Of a DNA stretch of 64,000 bases, positions 8,452 to 16,220 are shown piece by piece; position 1 is the first letter of the stretch, and each line of letters starts with the position of its first letter. Source of the stretch: Candidatus Nitrosymbiomonas proteolyticus (GTDB taxonomy: Bacteria > Armatimonadota > Fimbriimonadia > Fimbriimonadales > Fimbriimonadaceae); assembly GCA_017347465.1 (NCBI GenBank), contig AP021858.1, positions 558,001-622,000 of the forward strand, written 5' to 3'. The position numbers were made by a program, and so were the translations under genes. A model generated the notes under the pieces. It searched no databases. It had not been told where the DNA came from and saw nothing but the letters and a program-made list of their open reading frames with translations.

Positions 8452-9492
8452 ATGCCGCGCCCTGACCGCATCGAGTTGATCCTCAAGCCAACGCCTTGCC
8501 ATCCCCTTCTACGCGCGTCCGAGCGGTTGGGAATCGAGCTGTGGGTCAAAAGGGACGATCTAACCGGCTTCGCGCTGGGCGGCAACAAGGGTCGGAAGCT
8601 CGAATACCTGATGGCCGACGTGCTTCGAACCGGCGCGGACGTCGTCGTCGCGAGCGGGGCGGCGCAGTCGAACTTCGTGCGCCAATTAGGGGCAGCCTGT
8701 GCGAGATTCGGGATCCGCTGTGTCGCCGCCGTCATGGACCTTCCGTTTTATGTGGCGGCTGGGAAACCGGCGTCTCCAGGTCTTTCCAAGGACGGAGGGA
8801 ACGTCCTTCTGGACGCGATGCTCGGCGTCGAACTCCGGTACTTCGAAGACGGCGACTGGAAGGACTTGGAGGTTCATTCGATCCGGGTCGCCGAAGAACT
8901 CGCATCCCAAGGGCTTCGAGTCTACCGGATGGCGGTGGGTGGTTCGTCGGTGCTTTCCGCGCTGGCGTTTCGGGAGGCCGCGCAAGAGGCGCAGTCGCAA
9001 GGAGGGGACTTCGATGGGATCGTGACTCCGAGCAGCAGCGGCAGCACCCATGCGGGCATCGCCTACCACTTCGCAGGGTCATCCACGCGGGTGATCGGAA
9101 TCTCTGCCGACCCTGACCCCGAAAACGTCCTGGCGCACGACATCGCGGAGCTTTGCGCTCAACTCGATTCCCTTCTGGGGGAACGACGCGGGGTCAGGCT
9201 GGATCAGATTGACCTCAGGCAAGATTGGGCCGGTGAAGGCTATTCAGTTCCCAGCGAGGCGGGCGCACGAGCCAACGAGTTTCTCGCCCGTGCCGAGGGC
9301 CTATTCCTCGATCCCGTTTACACCTCCAAGGCGTTCGCGGGGTTGATGGAGCTTGCCCGCACAGGCGAACTCAGGGGGAAAACGCTCTTCTGGCACACGG
9401 GGGGCCACCCGACGATCTTCACCGCGCCTGGTTGGACGGCGAGTCCTTTAGAGCCATCTGAATCAGCGTCGTCTCAGGGTAAGGGCTCGTGA
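8452..9492 (+). CDS. D-cysteine desulfhydrase / ACC deaminase family PLP enzyme
   Basis: A 346-residue fold-type II PLP enzyme. RDDLTGFALGGNKGRKLEYL (35-54) includes the PLP lysine K46; SGAAQSNFVRQLGAAC (about 68-83) is the substrate-binding loop. TPSSSGSTHAGIAY cups the phosphate and FWHTGG is near the C-terminus. Family members break down D-cysteine to pyruvate, H2S and ammonia, or deaminate aminocyclopropane carboxylate; sequence alone does not separate them here. Its last 74 nt overlap the end of the convergent DUF2752 gene. Confidence 0.88.
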   Translation: MPRPDRIELILKPTPCHPLLRASERLGIELWVKRDDLTGFALGGNKGRKLEYLMADVLRTGADVVVASGAAQSNFVRQLGAACARFGIRCVAAVMDLPFYVAAGKPASPGLSKDGGNVLLDAMLGVELRYFEDGDWKDLEVHSIRVAEELASQGLRVYRMAVGGSSVLSALAFREAAQEAQSQGGDFDGIVTPSSSGSTHAGIAYHFAGSSTRVIGISADPDPENVLAHDIAELCAQLDSLLGERRGVRLDQIDLRQDWAGEGYSVPSEAGARANEFLARAEGLFLDPVYTSKAFAGLMELARTGELRGKTLFWHTGGHPTIFTAPGWTASPLEPSESASSQGKGS

Positions 9493-9907
9493 AAAAGCGG
9501 ACGAGTCCGAACCCGACGTAGACAACCAGGAGCGCTCCCAGCGCGAAATTGAACGACCTCGACGAGCAGTCCATGCGGAGCTTCTTCCAGAACCCGTAGA
9601 CCGACGCCAGAGCGCTCGCGGTGAACAGGAGGTAGAGCGGAACGCCGAACGGGTTCGAGCGCCAAGCGCCGGCTAAGTTGCCCCTTACGGTGCTAGCGAA
9701 CGAGGTCGTCAGGCCGCACCCCGGACAAGGCCGTCCAGTCACGGCTGCCGTCGCGCAGGGCGGGAGCCCCAACTGCGTGTGGGTGCCGTGGCCCCGAGGG
9801 TCGGGTGAAAGAAACAGCGCCACAATCGTCACGCCCAGCCACATCGTGAACCAGCCCATTTGGAACGTGAGGTTCTTGCGAGAGGATTCGGGAACGAAGC
9901 GAATCAT
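9419..9907 (-). CDS. DUF2752 membrane protein
   Basis: A 162-residue protein with about three membrane segments. It carries the DUF2752 signature CPGCGLTTSFASTVRGNLAGAW about residues 60-81, followed by NPFGVPLYLL. The function of DUF2752 is unknown. The start at 9907 overlaps the truB stop as ATGA, which points to translational coupling, and it is the last gene of the six-gene minus-strand operon. A slightly longer start at 9934 exists inside truB. Confidence 0.85.
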   Translation of the reverse strand: MIRFVPESSRKNLTFQMGWFTMWLGVTIVALFLSPDPRGHGTHTQLGLPPCATAAVTGRPCPGCGLTTSFASTVRGNLAGAWRSNPFGVPLYLLFTASALASVYGFWKKLRMDCSSRSFNFALGALLVVYVGFGLVRFFTSPYPETTLIQMALKDSPSNQAR

Positions 9908-10767
9908 GAGTGAACCTCTTGGGGAAGGATGCACTCAGGGTGGGCCCAGCCGCAATCGACTCGGGCGACGCCCACGAACCTATTGGCCGAGTCGCTCAGG
10001 GCAACTTTGTTCGCGGAATCGGGCGCGTCGAAGGCGAACGGCCGGCCCACGAGCGCCGCGGCCCGATTTTCGTCAGAAAGCACGAAGTGCGGCATGGGTC
10101 GAAGTGCCTCCGCAAGAAGAAGGAGATTCTCCGCACTCGCATCCTCGGGCAAAACGGCCTCTTCGACCGTGAAGCTGCCCGCGCGAGTTCTCCGCAGGGC
10201 GGATACGTAAGCCCCGCAACCGACCTTTGCGCCCAAATCGTTCACCAGTGAACGAACATACGTTCCGCCGGAGCAGACGATTCGCAAAGAGGCACTCGGA
10301 CCCTCTGCGCGGAGCGTCTCGATTTCAGCGACGTGAACCGTTCGGGCGGAAGGGCTTACCGCCTCGCCTCGCCTGGCTCTCTTGTAGAGCGGAACTCCCT
10401 TCACCTTCACTGCGCTGAAAGCGGGAGGGACTTGCTGGATGACCCCCAAGAACGAAGGGATTTCGGACTCGATTCTCGCCTCGAGGTCCTCCGGTGGCCT
10501 CCCCAAAGGTTCGATTTCTCCTTCGGCGTCAAAGGTCGTCGATGTTGCTCCAAAGGTCGCTTCGACTTCGTACACTTTGGGTTCCAGCGAAAGGTACTGA
10601 AGGAACCTCGTGGCGGGGCCGACCGCTACGACCAGGAGCCCCGTCGCGAGCGGGTCGAGAGTTCCCGCATGGCCGACCCTCCTGATCCCCAGTCGGGCTC
10701 GTAAGAGGTCCACCACGTCGTGGGAAGTCAGCCCTTTCGGCTTGTCGATCAAGAGGATTCCCAACAA
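9904..10767 (-). CDS. truB: tRNA pseudouridine(55) synthase
   Basis: Makes pseudouridine 55 in the T-loop of tRNAs. The 287-residue protein begins with GILLIDKPKGLTSHDVVD and contains the catalytic Asp D38 in HAGTLDPLATGLLVVA. KVYEVEATFGATSTTFDAEGE and the SGGTYVRSLVNDLG block complete the PUS fold, and a short C-terminal extension follows. It overlaps nrnA by 19 nt upstream and the DUF2752 gene by 4 nt downstream. The nrnA-truB pairing is common in bacterial ribosome/RNA-maturation clusters. Confidence 0.97.
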   Translation of the reverse strand: MLGILLIDKPKGLTSHDVVDLLRARLGIRRVGHAGTLDPLATGLLVVAVGPATRFLQYLSLEPKVYEVEATFGATSTTFDAEGEIEPLGRPPEDLEARIESEIPSFLGVIQQVPPAFSAVKVKGVPLYKRARRGEAVSPSARTVHVAEIETLRAEGPSASLRIVCSGGTYVRSLVNDLGAKVGCGAYVSALRRTRAGSFTVEEAVLPEDASAENLLLLAEALRPMPHFVLSDENRAAALVGRPFAFDAPDSANKVALSDSANRFVGVARVDCGWAHPECILPQEVHS

Positions 10768-11738
10768 CTCTTTAGCCGTTCTACCACGTCGGCTGCCCCT
10801 TGGCTCAGGTCGCGCTCGAAGGAGATACCGGCGGCGTTGCGATGCCCGCCCCCTCCGAACTCCTGCGCAACCGCGGCAACATCGAAGTCGCCTCGCGAGC
10901 GCAGGCTGACCCGAACTCGGCCCCTCCGCGGCTCCCGGAAGAGCGCGGCGATCTGAACGGTCCGTACAGCAAGCAGTTCGTTGACAAACCCTTCCGTGTC
11001 CTCGTCGGACGCTCCGTTCTGTTCGAATTCATCGAACGACACCGTGGCCCAAGCGATCCGTCCGCCGCTTTCGAGGCGCATGTTTTCGAGAATCCGCCCC
11101 AGAAGTCTGAGGCTCGACAGCGATTTCCGGTTGTAAACCTCCTCGCTCACGAGGTTGATGTCGGCTCCGGATTCGATCAAGAGCGCGGCCATCGCAAGAG
11201 CCTCCGGCGTCGTGTTGCGGAAGCGGAAGCTGCCGGTATCGGTCACGATCCCCGTCAAGAGGCTCACAGCGATATCGGCGCTAAACTGGGCCCCAAGCTG
11301 CGTCATAAGCCTCGTCAGGATCACCGCCGTCGCAGGGGCGGACTCGTCGATAATGCGCAAGTCGCCCGGCTCATGGTGAGGCTTGTGATGATCGATCACG
11401 ACCACCCGGCTGCAAGTCTCGAAGTGATTGGCAACGGATCCGAGGCGGTCCGTGGAATCGAGATCGAGGATCACCCCGAAGTCGAACGAGCCGCGCGAGA
11501 CCTCGGTGCTGAACCGCTCGCTTCCCGGAAGGAACCTCAAGTTCTCAGGGGCGGCGTGGTGGCAAACCAGTTCGCATTCGAGCCCCCGGCTCTCCAGATA
11601 AAACGCGACCGCGAGAGCTGAACCGAGCGCATCGCCATCCGGGTTCAGATGGGTGCCGATCAGCGCAGTGCGGGAATCCTGAACCAGTCGATCGAACTCC
11701 CGCACCAGGTTTTCGGGTATCTGGCGAATGGTCGTCAA
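10749..11738 (-). CDS. nrnA: DHH-family oligoribonuclease / pAp phosphatase
   Basis: Degrades 2-5-mer RNAs and dephosphorylates pAp. DHH motifs are seen: ALIGTHLNPDGDALGSALA (about 25-43), DLDSTDRLG, VVIDHHKPHH and, in the DHHA1 domain, GGGGHRNAAG. There is no ATG in frame near the expected start. I choose TTG at 11738, 4 nt after the preceding stop, with AAGGGG about 11 nt upstream, giving 329 residues, the normal length. A longer open frame runs back into the upstream oxidase in another frame and is not coding. Confidence 0.92.
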   Translation of the reverse strand: MTTIRQIPENLVREFDRLVQDSRTALIGTHLNPDGDALGSALAVAFYLESRGLECELVCHHAAPENLRFLPGSERFSTEVSRGSFDFGVILDLDSTDRLGSVANHFETCSRVVVIDHHKPHHEPGDLRIIDESAPATAVILTRLMTQLGAQFSADIAVSLLTGIVTDTGSFRFRNTTPEALAMAALLIESGADINLVSEEVYNRKSLSSLRLLGRILENMRLESGGRIAWATVSFDEFEQNGASDEDTEGFVNELLAVRTVQIAALFREPRRGRVRVSLRSRGDFDVAAVAQEFGGGGHRNAAGISFERDLSQGAADVVERLKSCWESS

Positions 11739-11742
11739 CGCT

Positions 11743-13179
11743 TCACATAGCCCCTTGAGTCCGGGGTGATTGTACTCGAATCGGTTCGAGGCCGAGTCTG
11801 CGGGCGAGCGAGCTCGAAAGCACGCCCTCAGGGTCGAACTCCCGCTTCCAGCGGAAGAACTCCTCGATCGCCCCCTCGCCCAGCGACCGAGCGAAATCGG
11901 TGGCGCGCAAGGTGGAGTCTTTGGCGAGGTAGAACCTCCCGCCCGCTTGGAGCACCTCATCATTCAGGGCGTGGCAGACGCGCTCAAGATGGCTCCACCC
12001 CTGAGCCGGGACCTTGATGTCGAGGGCGAGCGAAAACCCTTCTACGCCATGCGAGAAAAGGAACTCATCGGGGCCGTGCCGCTTCAGAACGCAGAGGTAG
12101 GACGGCGTGCCTTCGCTTTGCAAGCGGCCTACCTGCGATTCGAACACCGCCTGCGCGGAATCGGAAGGGACAAAGCTTTGGTACTGAATGAACCCTCGTC
12201 TCCCATACGCCAATTCCCAATTCGGAACGTAGTCCAGTAGGAACGAGAACTCCGCCAGCGATTGGAGGTACGGACGCCCCGACCCGCGCTTCCCGCCGAG
12301 GTGCTTGAGAGAGTTCAGGAGCCTCATGCCGGGATCGTTGTTGAAGAGCCGCAAGACTCGCCACACCGTGGACTTCGGAACCACACCAGCGATGCGTGCG
12401 GGAAGCTGCTGGCTCGCCCAGTCGAGGCTTGGCGCGTGGGGGACGTCTTCGTGCCTCGCGGAGTGAAAGAGCCCGCGGCCCGCGGTCGGTCCCCGAGCCA
12501 TGCCATCGATCCAACTCACGCAATACTCTTCGTCGGTGCGCTCTTCGAAGGCCCGAAACTGGTCGTTCCAGTTCCTGCACGAGATCGGAGTCACTCGAAG
12601 GCGGCCGCTCAGGACTCTCTTGAGCTGAATCTCCGCCTTCGTGATCAGCCCCAAAAGTCCCGCAGACCCTACGACCGCTCGAAACGCCGGATCATTGGAG
12701 CGAAGCTCGGTCGATCGACCGGTGGGAAGCAGAACCTCGATGCTCGATACGTGACACCCGAAGGGCCCTGCGCGAAACGCGTTCTTGCCGTGAATATTCA
12801 TCGCCAGCGCGCCCCCGACCGTGGTCTTCATAGTGCCACTGACGACCGGGAGCCACCACCCCTCCCCCATCGCGCGGCAGCAAATGTCTTCGAGGGTCAC
12901 GCCAGGCTCGCAGACCATGCGTCCCGTATCTGGGCTCCAAGCGAGGATGCGAGCGAGGTCGCAGGTGTCGATCACGACCGCTTCGGGCAAGAGAGAGGCG
13001 TCGCCGTAGCTTCGGCCAGCTCCCCGCAAGACCACGTTTCGGCCCGCTCTTTGCGCGAGCGATAGGACCTCCAGAGCCGCTTCCACCGACTCGGGGCAAA
13101 GCACGTACCCATCGGCGCAAGTCGTGCGCCCAAACCCGCACAGCCTCCTCACCGCTCCGGGGGGCAAGCACGCGCTCAT
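11743..13179 (-). CDS. DprE1-like FAD-dependent decaprenylphosphoryl-ribose oxidase
   Basis: A 478-residue VAO/GlcD-type flavoprotein. The FAD site shows RGAGRSYGDASL (52-63), the CEPGVTLEDICC block, PVVSGTMKTTVGGALAMNIHG and KNAFRAGPFGCHVSSIE. The C-terminal part FYLAKDST aligns with the active-site lysine region of mycobacterial DprE1, which oxidises the 2'-OH of decaprenylphosphoryl-ribose. At the site of Mycobacterium tuberculosis Cys387 (NICVDF) this protein reads SLALDI, so the cysteine targeted by benzothiazinones is Ala. The start at 13179 overlaps the SDR stop as ATGA. Neighbouring UbiA and SDR genes support the assignment; substrate is inferred. Confidence 0.85.
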   Translation of the reverse strand: MSACLPPGAVRRLCGFGRTTCADGYVLCPESVEAALEVLSLAQRAGRNVVLRGAGRSYGDASLLPEAVVIDTCDLARILAWSPDTGRMVCEPGVTLEDICCRAMGEGWWLPVVSGTMKTTVGGALAMNIHGKNAFRAGPFGCHVSSIEVLLPTGRSTELRSNDPAFRAVVGSAGLLGLITKAEIQLKRVLSGRLRVTPISCRNWNDQFRAFEERTDEEYCVSWIDGMARGPTAGRGLFHSARHEDVPHAPSLDWASQQLPARIAGVVPKSTVWRVLRLFNNDPGMRLLNSLKHLGGKRGSGRPYLQSLAEFSFLLDYVPNWELAYGRRGFIQYQSFVPSDSAQAVFESQVGRLQSEGTPSYLCVLKRHGPDEFLFSHGVEGFSLALDIKVPAQGWSHLERVCHALNDEVLQAGGRFYLAKDSTLRATDFARSLGEGAIEEFFRWKREFDPEGVLSSSLARRLGLEPIRVQSPRTQGAM

Positions 13180-13913
13180 ATCTTGAGCCTGCGGAAAATC
13201 CAACTGGGGATGTGCTTGAGGACGGCGAACAGGATCGCGTGAGTGAGTTTCACGTAGTGCTCGCCGGTTTGCCTGGACTTCGTGAGAGCGATTCGGGCGA
13301 CCGCTTCGGGGCTCATCATTTTCGAGGTGTCCAGGTGCGCCGTCATTTCTGTTCGAGTGGGTCCGGGTTTGATCGTAACCACTCGAACACCTTTCTTGGC
13401 CAATCGGTTTCGAAGGGCCTCCATGAAGGTGGCGAGCGCCGCCTTGCTGGAGTTGTAGCCGGGCTGGGCGGCGCGTCCCCGGTCACCCGCGACGCTGCCG
13501 AGGGCCAAGAGCGTTCCCGCGCCGACTCCCTGAAACCTGTCCGCGGCCTCGTTCATCCAAGCGATGCAGCCCAAGACGTTGATGGCGAACATCGCTTGGT
13601 CCTTCTCAAAGTCGAACTCGTCCCTCCCGACGGGGAGCATCGCTCCGGCGGCGTACACCACGAGGTCCAGGCCCCCGAGTTGGCGCGTGATGTCTTGGAA
13701 GAGGCCCCGAGTCGCGTCGAACTGAGTTACGTCGTGCTCAAACGCAAGGACTCGCTCAGGGAACTCCTCGGCGAGCTTGCGCAGCCGGTCGGCCCTCCTT
13801 GCGACGGCTGCGACTCGGCACCCATCCGTAGCGAGCAGCCTGGCGATTTCGAGCCCGATTCCCGAAGACGCGCCGACGACGATCGCTTTTTCGTATCCCC
13901 ACTTGTTCGGCAT
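13176..13913 (-). CDS. DprE2-like short-chain dehydrogenase
   Basis: A 245-residue SDR. The nucleotide site is VVGASSGIGLEIARLLA (about 12-28), NAG-type YAAGAMLP follows, and the catalytic Ser-Tyr-Lys are in LGSVAG...PGYNSSKAALATF. Together with the adjacent oxidase it would reduce the 2-keto intermediate to decaprenylphosphoryl-arabinose. It starts 1 nt after the UbiA-family stop and overlaps the oxidase by 4 nt, so the three are surely cotranslated. Alternative: a generic SDR of another sugar pathway. Confidence 0.85.
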   Translation of the reverse strand: MPNKWGYEKAIVVGASSGIGLEIARLLATDGCRVAAVARRADRLRKLAEEFPERVLAFEHDVTQFDATRGLFQDITRQLGGLDLVVYAAGAMLPVGRDEFDFEKDQAMFAINVLGCIAWMNEAADRFQGVGAGTLLALGSVAGDRGRAAQPGYNSSKAALATFMEALRNRLAKKGVRVVTIKPGPTRTEMTAHLDTSKMMSPEAVARIALTKSRQTGEHYVKLTHAILFAVLKHIPSWIFRRLKI

Positions 13914-13914
13914 G

Positions 13915-14805
13915 TCAAGTCTCCAGGAGGGGCAGCTTCACCCCAGACATCGCGAGCGCAGCCGAGGCCACGAACAACAACACGCTGGCGAGCATGTGGG
14001 GATCCCGGAACAGGAGTACCTCGGGTTCGCCGCCCTCATCGCGTCCGAAAACAAGCACCAAGTACCGGCTCACCCCATACACGACAAAGATAGCGCTCAG
14101 GATCAGCGCCGGGTATTTGCGAGCGGTTTCGCTCTCAATCGAATAGATTCCGTACGTCAGCGCAGCCCCCGCAGCAAAAAGGAGCACGAGCGAATCGAGC
14201 GCTTTGAGCGAGTACTCCGACAAGCTGGTCCGCGAGTCCGCCTTTGCGTCGCCCATCAGGACGAACTCGCTACGCCGCTTAGCAAAGCCGATCATGAGAG
14301 CAAGGCAGCCCGTGCAGAACACAAGCCACCCGGAAATGCTGGCCGAAATCGCCGCCGCGCCCAGCATGGCCCGAAGAACGAACCCGGAAGCAATGAGGAA
14401 TACGTCGGTGATGGCAAGAGCGCGTCCGCCTGCGTTATAGAGGAACTGAAGCAAGAGGTAGGCGGTGGCGATCCACAACGGCCCCCGGCCCAACCCATAC
14501 ATCATCGCCACGCCGCCCCCCAGCAACAGCACGGCAAGGATCGAAGCCATCGGTACGGCTACCTGTCCGGCGGCGATCGGCCGGTTCTTTCTTCGTGGAT
14601 GCTCCCTGTCGCGGTCCGCATCGAGAATGTCGTTCCAGACGTAAACCGCCGAGCTGAGAAGGCACATCGCGAGGGCAGCCACCAGCGTCGAGGTAAGCGC
14701 GCCCGGTTCTCCGAACCTGGCCGTGAAAAGGAGCGCCGCGAAGACCAGCAGGTTCTTCGTCCACTGCTTCGGTCGTAGGATGCGGAAATGCGGCGCGAGA
14801 GCCAT
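13915..14805 (-). CDS. UbiA-family decaprenyl-phosphate phosphoribosyltransferase
   Basis: A 296-residue polytopic membrane protein (about 8-9 helices). LRPKQWTKNLLVFAALLF (10-27) and NDILDADRDREHPRRKNRPI (58-77) are the signature of DPPR synthases, which move phosphoribose from PRPP onto decaprenyl phosphate. The second Asp-rich region is replaced by FAKRRSEFVLMGDAK. The distinctive HP(R)RKNRPIA block separates it from ubiquinone and haem UbiA enzymes. As first gene of the operon it has CATAAT 8 nt before the ATG and divergent transcription from the UDP-sugar dehydrogenase. Confidence 0.9.
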   Translation of the reverse strand: MALAPHFRILRPKQWTKNLLVFAALLFTARFGEPGALTSTLVAALAMCLLSSAVYVWNDILDADRDREHPRRKNRPIAAGQVAVPMASILAVLLLGGGVAMMYGLGRGPLWIATAYLLLQFLYNAGGRALAITDVFLIASGFVLRAMLGAAAISASISGWLVFCTGCLALMIGFAKRRSEFVLMGDAKADSRTSLSEYSLKALDSLVLLFAAGAALTYGIYSIESETARKYPALILSAIFVVYGVSRYLVLVFGRDEGGEPEVLLFRDPHMLASVLLFVASAALAMSGVKLPLLET

Positions 14806-14880
14806 GTTCCGCCATTATGGACGCGGCCTGGAAGCTGAGGGGAGCGCAGGTACACTTCGTTCGCCCAGGTTTCCCTTCCC

Positions 14881-16188
14881 ATGAAAGATCAGATTCTCCA
14901 ACGGATCGCCTCCCGCAAGGCTGTGGTGGGCGTGGTCGGACTCGGCTATGTGGGCCTCCCGCTCTCGCTCCAGTTCGCGGAATCGGGGTTCCCGACTCTG
15001 GGGTTCGACATCGACCCGACAAAGGCTGAGACGCTCAACCGCGGCGAGACCTACATCAAGCATATCACCGGCGAGCGAGTGGCCTCGGCGGTTGCGGGCG
15101 GCAAACTGGCGGCGACCTCCGACTTTTCGCGTGCGAAGGAGTGCGACGCCCTAATCCTCTGCGTCCCCACACCCCTCGGGACGCACATGGAGCCCGACAT
15201 GCAATACGTCGTGGGTTCGCTCGACTCGCTCCGAGAAGGAATCCGTGCCGACCAGATTCTGAGCCTGGAATCGACGACGTACCCAGGCACCACGCGCGAG
15301 ATCGTGGTCCCCCAAGTCGAACAGCTTGGCTTTGAAGTCGGAAAGGACGTCTTTGTCGCCTTTTCCCCCGAACGCGAAGACCCCGGCAACCCCAGCTTTC
15401 GCACCGCCACGATCCCCAAGGTGGTCGGAGGAGTCACCGACGCTTGCCGGGAGGTGGGCGTCGCTCTCTACGGGTCGGTGATCGAGCGGATCGTCCCAGT
15501 AAGCAGCCCCGAAGTCGCGGAGATGTCGAAGCTGCTTGAGAACATCTACCGCGCGGTGAACGTGGGCCTGGTCAACGAACTCAAAATCGTGTGCGATGCG
15601 ATGGAAATCGACATCTGGGAAGTGATCGAAGCCGCCTCGACCAAGCCGTTCGGGTTCACGCCTTTTTATCCTGGCCCGGGGTTGGGTGGGCACTGCATCC
15701 CCATCGACCCCTATTATCTGGCCTGGCGAGCGAGGGAATTCGGAGTTCGGACGCGGTTTATCGAACTCGCGGGAGACGTCAATCGAAGGATGCCGGACTA
15801 CGTGGTGAGCCGACTCACTGAGGCTCTCAACGAACAAGGGAAGGCGCTCAAGGGCGCCAACATCCTCGTCCTTGGTCTTGCTTACAAGAAGAACGTAGAC
15901 GACCTGCGCGAGTCGCCCGCCGTCGAGATTCTTTCGATGCTCTTGAACAAGGGCGCGAACGCCCGCTATTCGGACCCTTACTTTCCTTCGATCCCCAAAA
16001 TGAGGCGCCACGACCTGCAACTGCATTCGGTGGAGGTCTCCGCTGAGGCGCTCGCGGATCAGGACGCCGTGCTCATCGCCACCGATCACGACTCCTTCGA
16101 CTATGACCTCATTCTCCGACACGCGAGGTTGGTCGTGGATTCTCGTGGGCGTCTTCGAGGGGAGTATCCCCACGTTCGCAGGGCCTAA
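14881..16188 (+). CDS. UDP-N-acetylglucosamine/mannosamine-type 6-dehydrogenase
   Basis: A 435-residue nucleotide-sugar dehydrogenase that oxidises C6 of a UDP-hexosamine twice with NAD+ to the uronate. It has the Rossmann motif VVGLGYVGLPLS (18-29), SPEREDPGN, the central NIYRAVNVGLVNE block and the catalytic Cys in GLGGHCIPIDPYYL (about residue 271). The last domain holds the second nucleotide fold with LGLAYKKNVDDLRESPA. The PGLGGHCIPIDP form and SPEREDPG match the WbpA/WecC/VipA group rather than UDP-glucose dehydrogenase. glmS and a sugar transferase follow on the same strand. Confidence 0.9.
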   Translation: MKDQILQRIASRKAVVGVVGLGYVGLPLSLQFAESGFPTLGFDIDPTKAETLNRGETYIKHITGERVASAVAGGKLAATSDFSRAKECDALILCVPTPLGTHMEPDMQYVVGSLDSLREGIRADQILSLESTTYPGTTREIVVPQVEQLGFEVGKDVFVAFSPEREDPGNPSFRTATIPKVVGGVTDACREVGVALYGSVIERIVPVSSPEVAEMSKLLENIYRAVNVGLVNELKIVCDAMEIDIWEVIEAASTKPFGFTPFYPGPGLGGHCIPIDPYYLAWRAREFGVRTRFIELAGDVNRRMPDYVVSRLTEALNEQGKALKGANILVLGLAYKKNVDDLRESPAVEILSMLLNKGANARYSDPYFPSIPKMRRHDLQLHSVEVSAEALADQDAVLIATDHDSFDYDLILRHARLVVDSRGRLRGEYPHVRRA

Positions 16189-16207
16189 GGCCAAGAGGCG
16201 AAAGAGC

Positions 16208-16213
16208 TACAAT
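16208..16213 (+). promoter_or_regulatory. -10 box for a leaderless glmS transcript
   Basis: TACAAT ends 7 nt before the glmS ATG, so transcription starting at the normal distance would begin at or next to the start codon. No Shine-Dalgarno sequence precedes the ATG. No glmS ribozyme is recognisable here. Confidence 0.5.
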
Positions 16214-16220
16214 CAACCCT

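Noticed and set aside
10749-11963. 404-codon version of nrnA
   Set aside because: The extra N-terminal residues are Arg/Ser/Pro shadow of the upstream oxidase; the DHH domain needs only the TTG start at 11738.
16189-16220. glmS ribozyme/riboswitch
   Set aside because: Only 32 nt separate the genes, too short for the ribozyme, and the promoter appears leaderless.
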